Source: Paralvinella palmiformis
Lineage: Eukaryota; Annelida; Polychaeta; Terebellida; Alvinellidae
NCBI GenBank assembly: GCA_025642065.1
Contig: JAODUP010000127.1
Span: 1,549,501-1,613,500 of the forward strand
Direction: 5' to 3'
DNA: 64,000 bases
How positions within the stretch are numbered: position 1 is the first letter of the stretch; every line of letters begins with the position of its first letter. The translations under genes and the position numbers were made by a program. A model generated the notes under the pieces. That model searched no databases. It had not been told where the DNA came from and saw only the letters and a program-made list of their open reading frames with translations. Shown piece by piece: positions 55,906 through 64,000 of this stretch.

Positions 55906-58652
55906 CTGAAGTAATAATTAAATCACATTCACTAATTAATTTTTGTAATATCGAATAAACTAATGTGACTTAACGATTCCAATAATATCATAACAAATAA
56001 TACCTGTAAGCAAAGGCCACTGAAATACTTGAATTTGTTTCTGCTTTAGAGTGGAAGTAATTATCTTCAAAGTTATTTAGTAGAAATAAAATTACTTTCT
56101 AGAAACAGCAACTTTAATAAAAGTAAAAGAACTTTCTAAAGAAAGCCAATGTCACCATTAAGCTAGCACAGTTCACACAAATATGATTGGTTGGTGTTTT
56201 TGGCAAGAGCAAATCTTTACACAGCTCATTCCTGATGGGAAGCCGTTACTGGCACAAAGGATGTTTTTCAGATACACTACAGCGTGTAAACATACTAAAT
56301 ACGAAGCCCTCATCATACACTGGTTCTGGGCGAATAAACTATCTTTAAATGTTAAGAAAACCAAATATATTGTGATAAAACCTGCATGTAAATGATATGA
56401 TTTCACTAATATGTCTGTAAAGATTGATGTCACTGAACTGACTAGAATAGGGAAGGATTGTAGAGTAACATCCTCAAACGTTATATGAATGGATATTGAC
56501 AGATGAAGAAATTCTTGCCCCATGAAATACTCAGATCCCTCAATTATGCATTAATACATCTTCACCTATCTTATGGTAGTTTGGCCAGGGACAATGCCAG
56601 TAGTTCATTTACCAAAAATGTTCATGTTGCAAAAATGTGCATTGTGCACTATCCACAATGCACCATATAACAGCCATATTAAACCTCTATTCAAATCTGC
56701 TGGTATATTAAAACTACTGTATCTAGATAAGTATCAGACTACTGCATCAATACCCACCCTCATCATTCAGTTCAGTATTTCAATTCAATCATGAGATCCA
56801 AGTCACTCGTCCAACAATCAATGCTGATGCATATTAGGCGATCTCATCCTACATTCTCACAGAGGTTACCATTGCATAACATTCCAAATACATTAGGAAC
56901 AAATGGCTTGATTTTGCAAATTATATGTCATCACATAATGTGCTTAAAACGAATATGAAAATTTGGCACTTCACTTCTTACCAAAATGTCATGAAAAGCT
57001 CAATCTCTTACTGTTCACAGTGTAGATCATGGTGAAGTCGTTGGTCTAAATTCATAGGCTTCTCAAAATGCAACTCACTCAACATGCAACATGTTCTGAT
57101 CTGATCAGTAAATATCTACTGTCTTAAGTCATAGGTCTCAAATTGGTAGTTGTACAGGTGTTATCAAAAATCTTCTTATACTGGATCGTTTCCAAGGGAC
57201 AACAGGAAGACAGCTTAAGGCTATGTTGGTCCTACAGTTCCATTATTTTCTGCTTATTGTTAATTTGTCATTGTTAATACAAATATTCATCATGAACTGT
57301 AAATAAACTAACTGTCTATCTGTCTAACTGGTGTGCACAACAAACAAACCTCACAGAACCAAAATATTAATCTAAGATATAGCCACAGGTGTTCCCCTTC
57401 AATTGATTATCCCAACTATAATTAAAATAACAACCTGAAGTCAACTCAATTTGTGGTCTGCTTATAATAGAGAGCTATGTATATAAACACTACTGAAAAC
57501 CGTTCTCCAAATGAATAATTGTAGTAAATGTTTGTCTGACAGAAGAAACTCCTTGTTATTAAAACAGATTTGTTTAATGTTTTCAGATGACTGTTGTAAA
57601 ATTAAAAAGGTATATGTATATGAAAACTAGTGAAGTAAAACGTAATAATACAATAAATACATGTGAATTATATTTAAATCATCTGTGATGGCCAAACTTT
57701 GTACAGAGTTCAATAAGGTCTTTTAAAGACAATCATATTTATTCACACTAATCAAAAACAATTCTGCATAGACCACATAATTAATACTTACAGCATATTG
57801 TGTACAAACATAATCTTTGCTTGTATCATTGTGCTGGCCCACTGACAGTGTACATGACATCTTTATGACATATTTTGACTGTGCGTATTTTGGGAATGAT
57901 ATATGCACATGTGACCAGCATTTCTCTGCACTCTGTACATTACTACGTTGGCTGAAGAAGAAACATGTTTAAAGTCAGTTCTTCTGAATTATGATGGAGT
58001 AGAAAACACTGAAATGTTATAAGCAAAACTGTAACTATATATGCAGGAAGCAATAACCATGATATTAATATTGTCAGGCCAAACTCCACACCTAGTTCTA
58101 GTTCGTGAATATATTAATGTAGAAAATTTGTTCGTGCACATTTGTCAAGACACATCTTAACAAAGCAACTAAAAAAAGACCAGCACAACCATTTGCTAAC
58201 TTTTCACTCTCCATTCTCAAAAGAATTATTTCAAAAAGACATTATATCCAAAATAACAAAACACTTACTCTGATTCCAGTATCTTACACCAAATGGTTTG
58301 CCCAAATTAATTCTAACATATCTCTCAGCAGTGAGTACGCAGACATATACAAACCATTTCTTGAAGACATATTCTAAGTATGATGCTCCCATTCTTGCCT
58401 TGAAGTCAGCTACATACTTAGTGTCATATAATCCAGCAGGGAACATGTTGGCTAAATCAGCTAAAAAGGATTGTTGTGAGCCAGGTAATGTAGCATAAAG
58501 ACTCTCGTATATGAAGACAAGATCTAGGAAAGCATTGTGCAAAACAATTGGTGCTTGGCTGAGGATGATCTCTGTAAAGATGCTGCGTACTGACGGTGCC
58601 GTATCATCTTCCTGGTCATGTTAAAAAATTTATGTAATAAGTATTTACATGG

Positions 58653-58685
<33 letters not shown>

Positions 58686-60420
58686 ATTATATAATTCAAG
58701 CTGGTACCAAAAATAACAAGCTGTTTCTTTGTTAGTGAATGAAATGTTTAAAACCCATCTATTATTATTTTGCTGATGTATTAAAATAGGAATAATATTC
58801 TAGTTTCAGCATCATACTTTATCATTTCCACGCCTATATGGCAGGCCTTTGGCATACTGTAGGTTAAAATCAAACCCATGCTCAACCAGAAATCTGTAAG
58901 AAACATCTGAATATTAGCTGGGTATATTTCACTAAACCTAACTGTTTATTACAGAACATTTTAGCCTGTAGCCTTTCAAACCAATTTCCCAGTTTATGAT
59001 GTTCATTTCAGCAAGCATTTAAATGATTAGTTGGGTATAATTGACTAAAATTAACCTTTTACAGAACATTTCATCTCATTAACTGTTGCTTTTCAAAAAG
59101 TTCTTTAACTCTGTTTATATTATATATTAACATCTTTCAGGATATAAAGTCATACCATGGAAGATGCATATTTAAAAATATGCTTTCTGTTGAGTGAGTG
59201 AATGATTTGTTTCGTTTAGCCTTGTTGCTTTTGCTGATCACACATGGCTCAGAGGCAACTTCCTGGAGAAATTAGACGATCACAAGAAACATACTAAACA
59301 CAAAGATAACATTTGGATTCAAAATCTGATTCAGAGATCTTCAGTAGTGGACTACCATCTAATTTTAAAAAGGATATATTTCATGAATATAAGCATTAAT
59401 ATACATTATTAAAAATACATCTTATATAGATGTATTCTGCTTACAAAATACAGTACCTTCGTTTGTGTATATGATTTGTGGATGATGCATAACAATTTAT
59501 TTTCCATCCATTTAAACAGTTTATCCTGCCAACATTGATCAAGTCTGATTCTTTTCCATGTATAATGACACTGAGATTACCTCGAATTTTTCATCTCCAG
59601 GTTCAAATTCCAACGTACCCCATATTTGGGGGAGATGTTTCATTCGACCACATTGTTCTTCCGGTGAGTAGTCTCTCAGCCAATATTAAATAATGGGTGT
59701 GATCTACGCTAAGGCTAATGCCAGCAGTCTTCCACTCACTCATTACTCCCCCTCAAAAAGGAAACAGTAATTAATGGCTAACCTTAACGAACCTGGCTCA
59801 ACTACATAATGTTCACTACAGAGTAGCATTACGTTGTATGTTTGTACTTGGAAGTATAACTTCCTCAGCCTCTGCCTTTTACCATCGGTATTACACACTT
59901 CAGCATCACTGTGTGGTAAGAGCTTAAAGCAGGATATTCCCAGAGCTACCATACTCCTCGTACCGGCTACTTCACACATGTGTCTGTAACGTTCATCGAT
60001 GGCTCTGGAAGATTTTCGTGTGTAATACTCATACAGCCCCAAATCAATTATTACATGATATTTCATAATTAATTTTGTTTTAAATGGAACATTTTCATAT
60101 GTAAATTGTAATACTCATACGGCCCCAAATCAATTATCACATGATACTTCATTATTAACAACACTGTATGTGTATATTTATGCACATGTGAATGCAAGCA
60201 TGCCTGTGTGTGTGTAAATTCTGTCTATAACCAGACAGTGAATGAATTAGAGGAATCACTTTTCAATGAATTCAAGGGAGAAGCATTTGCATTAACAAAA
60301 TGGCTGCAAGGACAGGTTTTACTGTATGAATATTACGTAACCACCAGGAACGATTAATCAATCCCAGATATTGCCTTACTTTGCATTCAGTAATCGTCTA
60401 TTTCCCAGTCCACTGAGTTC
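55327..60420 (-). CDS. TOE1: Target of EGR1 protein 1 (TOE1/CAF1Z), 5' partial, 6 exons
   Basis: DEDD-family 3' exonuclease of nucleus and Cajal bodies that trims 3' tails of snRNAs and other small nuclear RNAs. Predicted exons (minus strand): 60420-60380, 60004-59783, 58893-58818, 58611-58355, 57951-57792, 55905-55327. All are GT-AG with matching phases, giving 444 visible residues. The first exon starts at ELSGLG, so the exon ending in the catalytic Asp of the DTE motif is missing. Visible active-site parts are that Glu, Asp in HNAFLDLVF, Asp in YDTKY, and the His/Asp pair in [12 protein letters not shown]. As in other TOE1 proteins, a CCCH zinc finger (C248-x8-C257-x5-C263-x3-H267) and a basic nuclear-signal-like stretch ([11 protein letters not shown]) sit between exonuclease motifs. 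The C-terminus SFSKPSKAH matches vertebrate TOE1. The 5' exon lies right of 60420 and was not found. Confidence 0.92.
56180..57310 (+). mobile_element. Degenerate LINE RT fragment in TOE1 intron
   Basis: The plus strand reads [20 protein letters not shown] (RT C-terminal region, before the 'thumb') then, after frame breaks, [20 protein letters not shown] and [20 protein letters not shown], typical of LINE ORF2 C-termini. It is opposite in strand to TOE1, in the intron between exons E and F. The right part beyond 56800 is less certain. Confidence 0.72.
57792..57951 (-). CDS. TOE1: TOE1 exon E
   Basis: 53 codons, poorly conserved linker between the exonuclease lobe and the zinc finger. Its last Cys (CTQYA) is the first zinc ligand. 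Acceptor TTTCTTCTTCAG, donor GCT/GTAAGT. Confidence 0.9.
58355..58611 (-). CDS. TOE1: TOE1 exon D
   Basis: 85 codons containing exonuclease motif II ([15 protein letters not shown]) and [14 protein letters not shown]. It ends KK plus TG of a split Cys; donor GTTTGT. Confidence 0.94.
58655..58683. repeat. (CA)n microsatellite
   Basis: A CA run of about 14 units, 45 bases upstream of the TOE1 exon D acceptor. Confidence 0.92.
58818..58893 (-). CDS. TOE1: TOE1 exon C
   Basis: 25 codons: [20 protein letters not shown] then RGNDK, nearly collinear with human. Acceptor TTTCTTACAG, donor AAA/GTATGA. Confidence 0.94.
59783..60004 (-). CDS. TOE1: TOE1 exon B
   Basis: 73 codons: [20 protein letters not shown], then ISCFKLL and a [12 protein letters not shown] end, matching human 'CIEERYKAVC...EEYVIEPKS'. 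Acceptor AATCTTCCAG, donor AG/GTTAGC. Confidence 0.93.
60021..60157. repeat. Local duplication beside TOE1 exon B
   Basis: A block of about 50 bases (60024-60072) is repeated at 60108-60157: GTAATACTCATAC, GCCCCAAATCAATTAT and ACATGATA are shared with a few substitutions. It lies just outside the exon B acceptor. Confidence 0.8.
60380..60420 (-). CDS. TOE1: TOE1 exon A (first visible)
   Basis: A 41-base exon coding [13 protein letters not shown] plus AA of a split Lys. Acceptor TTTTCTTTCAG, donor GTAAGG. Its Glu is the second residue of exonuclease motif I. Confidence 0.88.
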
Positions 60421-60617
60421 CTGAAAGAAAATGTAATACTACAGTTAAACAAAACAGAATAAAATACATTACTATAAATGATTATATAATAATTAATATG
60501 ATTTGTATATTGCCATGTGAACTTAACTATAAACAAATCCTTATATCAATCCAACAAAAAGATATCATTACAATTATAAGCAGGCGCTGAAGAAACACTA
60601 TTCTGTTAGAGAGACCA

Positions 60618-61022
60618 TGACCATGTGTCAGAATACACAGACCATGTGTCAGAATACTCAGACCATGTGTCAGAATGCTCAGACCATGTGTCAGAATACA
60701 CAGACCATCTGTCAGAATACACAGACCATCTGTCAGAATACTCAGACCATGTGTCAGAATACTCAGACCATGTGTCAGATTACTCAGACCATGTGTCAGA
60801 ATACTCAGACCACGTGTCAGAATCCTTAGACCATGTGTCAGAATGCTCAGACCATGTGTCAGAATACTCAGACCATGTGTCAGAATACTCAGACCATCTG
60901 TCAGAATACTCAGACCATGTGTCAGAATACTCAGACCATGTGTCAGATTACTCAAACCATGTGTCAGATTACTCAAACCATGTGTCAGATTACTCAGACC
61001 ACGTGTCAGAATACTCAGAACA
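60618..61022. repeat. 21-bp minisatellite, about 19 copies
   Basis: Unit CATGTGTCAGAATACTCAGAC in head-to-tail array (one base beyond the quoted 20 completes it). Variant units carry CACGTG, CATCTG, GATTAC or CAGAATG. The period is a multiple of three and lacks stops, so several frames stay open for 70-166 codons (one reads as Asn-Gln-Thr heptads). It lies upstream of TOE1 exon A, probably in intron 1. No promoter, splice or conserved protein evidence. Confidence 0.93.
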
Positions 61023-61129
61023 TTCAATATTCAACAAAAAAGTAGAATAACTTAAGACGATATACAGACTCTATACAAATAAGATGAAGTGAACAATTCT
61101 CTTGACAATAAACTGTCTATTTATTTATA

Positions 61130-63848
61130 AACACAGAGACGTACCTGTACCCTATGTTGACGTCAAACTCATCCTAAATAAAAACTATATCTTAGCCTAT
61201 TACATCTCTGATCCCATCTGGGAAACTGTTTCTGAGTCTAATAGTTCCACCAGACTGATAACATTTCTACCTCCTCACAGTCCTATACATGCCACTAAAT
61301 CTCGGACTAAGTTGTTCACACTGTTTGTATACTACTAGTAGGTGACATCCATATGAATCCAAGCCGTCCTATCCTACAAGATATCCGCTTGGCTACCAGC
61401 ATTGTTAGGTCGTTCCATAATAAATCAGCCAGTATCACAGACTTGGTAATATCTAAGAAATTGGACATCCTCGCCCCCACCAAGACTTGGTTTAGCCTTA
61501 ATGACACAAACTATTGCATTTCTGATATCTGGCCCCCCTGACTACTCCCTTTACCATCGACCACATCATGCTGGACGTGGAGGTGGTGACGGCTTCCTGG
61601 CAAAGTCCCATTCTATCCAAGTGCATTCTAGTTTTGAGGCTGTCTGCATTGAAATTTCTGATTATTCATTTACTGGTTACTTCCTATGTCTCTATCGCCC
61701 TCCTGGAATAACTTCATCCCCTTCTTTGTTGACTTCCATAATTTGCTAGAAAAGTTACGATTCATCCTGACTTTTTCATCCTTGGTGATTTCAACCTTCA
61801 TTTGAGTACACACAGTCTACTACTTCATTTACATTCACTGACATTTTAGCATCTTTTGACTTAAAACATGTTTCTTTCTCCACACACATGCATGGTCACC
61901 TGGCTTGATCTTCTAAAAACCCGGCCTACACCTAACTATATTCATACACTAATCACCACAGATGGGTTATCAGATCATTTCACTGTCAAAGCAGATGTGT
62001 ACATCTCCGATCATCAGTGTTTATGGCATTTGTTGTATGGATAAGACTCTGAACTCCATTAATATATACATAGCAGACCTTGGAGATGCATGTTTTGACT
62101 TCGAGATGATGCAATATATCCGGAACTAAGATAGTTGTGCATATAACGTGGTGTCTTCAATTTGTTTATTATGAGCTGGAAAAGGCTCACATAAACATAA
62201 TGATACAAAGAATATTTCAACTTCACAGTTCTTTATTCAAAACAGTTATTTCAGAAAACTTGACAAGGAAGAAAATATATTCGGAATTTAAAAAAAAAGG
62301 ACACCGTTATATGCGGAATGTGTGAAAGATGAACTAGTTACAAAATCTGAAAAAGATTTGATATTACACTGGAAGAAAATAGTTTGTCTAAATAACATTG
62401 AAGCATAATCCAGCTGACACTTAAATCTTTACATGATAACCATATCAAATATTAAAATCTGTAAAAGTTAAACCACCTACACCTTGGATGTCCCCATATA
62501 TTATTAATGTTAAAGTTCAGCACTGTTATTTAGAATGCATATGGAGAAAATTACGTACACAACTTAACAAGTCTAGATATATGAAACAGTGCCATTTCTG
62601 CAATAGACTCGTGATTAAGCTAAATTTTACTTTTATAAAAACGTGATCTCCAACCACTCTGACAATCCTCAACAACTCTAGAACTATATAAATAGGACTC
62701 TCCATAGAAAGGCTGCTGTTTCTCTACCTCCTCATGATTCGACTAATTCACTCTGCAATTCTTTTTCCAGACATTTCAAGGATATGATCACCAAAATTCA
62801 TGTCTCTTTCCCAGACATCACCCTTGCACAGTGTTTAAACTTACTGAAGTTGCTAAACTGATTTTATCATCCCATTATAAGTCATGTGAACTTGATCCTA
62901 TATCTACATTTCTGCTAAAATCCTGTCTTCAAACACTAATTGTTCCAATTCCATTTTAAACATGCCCATGTAAACCCACTTCTTAAGAAACTATCTTTAT
63001 CAGCCAATGACCTAAACATCTAAAGACCTGTTTCTAGTCTATCTTTCATAACTAAAGTATCAGGGAAAATCTTATCCAGTTGTTTGAATGTTCACCTAAA
63101 CTGTAATCACTTGTCTAATGTTTTTCAGTCTGCTTACAAATGATTTTACTCTACCAAAAGTTCACAATAACATATCACTACACATAGACACAGGAAAGGT
63201 CACAACATTAACAATACTAGATTTATCGGCAGCTTTTGGCACCATTGATTATTATGTTCTTCTAGATCACCTCTCTGATTGGTATGACATATCAGGCACA
63301 CCACTGACACTTGGATCTACTCATTCTTAACAAATAGGTGTCAATAAATAAAAATAAGAAACTGTTTTTCAGAGTTCCCATGTTTTGCACCATTTCCCAA
63401 GATTCTGTTCTTGAACCGCTGCAGTATACTTTGTATAGCACACCACTAAGCTCTCTTACTCACAGCTACAAATTAGACCATCATTTATATGCAGATGAAA
63501 CTTAAGTATACACATCTTTATCTACAGAAAACACTGATCTTTCCCTTAAACAGCTAGGTGACTGTCTTAGTGATATCTCTGGCTGGACGATAAACAATAG
63601 ATTTAGGCTCAATTCAGATAAAACAGATTTCTTTGCTATAGGTACATCCAGACAATAGCGGCAAACTTATTCATTTCTTCCATATGCCCATTCTTAATCA
63701 TAGCATCACACCATCAGACACTGTATGTAATCTTTATGTTATATTTGATAGTGAATTTAATTTTAGAAATGTCACTGCTGCTTCTACCATATTCATGACC
63801 ATCACAATATTTTTTGCTATATTTCTCTTTCATTCAGCAAAACTCATC
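61130..63848 (+). mobile_element. Degenerate non-LTR retrotransposon (same family as 15.1 kb copy)
   Basis: Endonuclease remnants (NKSASITDLVISKKLDILAP, then a TKTWFS segment, and YFLCLYRPPG further on), a middle segment near 62520-62700 closely matching the element at 15083-16540, and RT remnants (TILDLSAAFGTIDYYVLLDH; LYADE at about 63490, the mutated YADD box; GWTINNRFRLNSDKTDFFAI). Multiple frameshifts and stops. The 3' end is replaced by a SINE at 63849. Confidence 0.85.
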
Positions 63849-64000
63849 GGGGGCACCACCATGGCCTAACTGGTAGTGCTGTTGGCCACAGATCTATAGC
63901 ACCTGGGTTCAAACCCTGGCTGGGCTATATCAGAAGGGTGTTTCATCTTTCACTTTGCCTCATTACCTTTGGATATCACTTGGCCCATTTAACTTACCTT
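63849..64000 (+). mobile_element. SINE family S copy (type 2 head), runs off window
   Basis: Head GGGGCACCACCATGGCCTAA with A box TGGCCTAACTGG and a perfect B box GGTTCAAACCC, then TATCAGAAGGGTGTTTCATC and CATTACCTTTGG of the family body. It is inserted at the eroded end of the LINE. The 3' end is cut by the window edge. Confidence 0.88.

Larger units (their letters stand above)
60421..64000. other. Upstream part of TOE1 (probably intron 1)
   Basis: Holds the minisatellite, a degenerate LINE (about 61130-63848) and a SINE that runs off the window. The missing 5' TOE1 exon is not recognisable here. Confidence 0.55.

Noticed and set aside
60618..61022. CRISPR-like array
   Set aside because: The 21-bp units are head-to-tail with no unique spacers, in an animal genome. 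It is a minisatellite.
60527..61055. Long open frames (up to 166 codons, both strands) of heptad or LTHGLSI-type repeats
   Set aside because: They are translations of a 21-bp minisatellite whose period is divisible by three and lacks stops. There is no conserved domain, promoter or splice evidence.
35050..63848. Possible retroviral or LTR elements among the RT remnants
   Set aside because: The remnants show LINE features (apurinic endonuclease, ORF2 C-terminus, A/ATT tails) and no LTRs, protease or integrase were seen.

Overview
This is a eukaryotic, AT-rich animal window: genes have many small exons with GT-AG introns, long introns full of microsatellites, and many degenerate transposable elements. 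The protein sequences read as an invertebrate. A collagen-plus-C1q secreted protein, a mollusc-like non-LTR retrotransposon repertoire and tRNA-derived SINEs make a lophotrochozoan, most likely a mollusc, the best guess. I cannot fix the species.

Five protein-coding genes can be supported. From left to right they are: (1) the terminal exon of a collagen-like C1q-domain protein (+, 3877-4436); (2) the 5' part of DNA ligase 1 (-, 14009 down to 5800), eight exons in consistent phase encoding about 302 residues of the disordered N-terminal region with a PCNA-interacting box, while the catalytic exons were not found and probably lie left of the window; (3) a complete UQCRC2, mitochondrial complex III core protein 2 (-, 29238 down to 17499), 13 exons and 453 residues; (4) a complete MTHFD2-type mitochondrial methylenetetrahydrofolate dehydrogenase/cyclohydrolase (+, 31785-47614), 6 exons and 324 residues; (5) TOE1, a DEDD deadenylase with a CCCH zinc finger (-, 60420 down to 55327), missing only its first exon(s). 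I derived the exon boundaries by hand from splice motifs, reading-frame phase and remembered family sequence, so they are predictions.

Layout: LIG1 and UQCRC2 lie head-to-tail on the minus strand. UQCRC2 and MTHFD2 diverge from a 2.5 kb spacer containing a SINE and TA repeats. MTHFD2 and TOE1 converge across a 7.7 kb gene-poor stretch. The genes are ordinary housekeeping genes (replication, respiration, one-carbon metabolism, snRNA 3'-end processing) and show no operon-like functional link.

The most interesting material is non-coding: a multi-copy tRNA-derived SINE family with two head types; a hAT-like non-autonomous transposon with an 8-bp target duplication; a 490-bp TTAA-flanked MITE with a second relic; a three-copy GGAATTG-rich repeat of unknown class; a perfect 19-bp hairpin; a decayed tandem duplicate of UQCRC2 exon 6; a 21-bp minisatellite; and degenerate repeats in the MTHFD2 3' UTR. 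Four or five LINE remnants are also present. I saw no convincing wholly new gene system.
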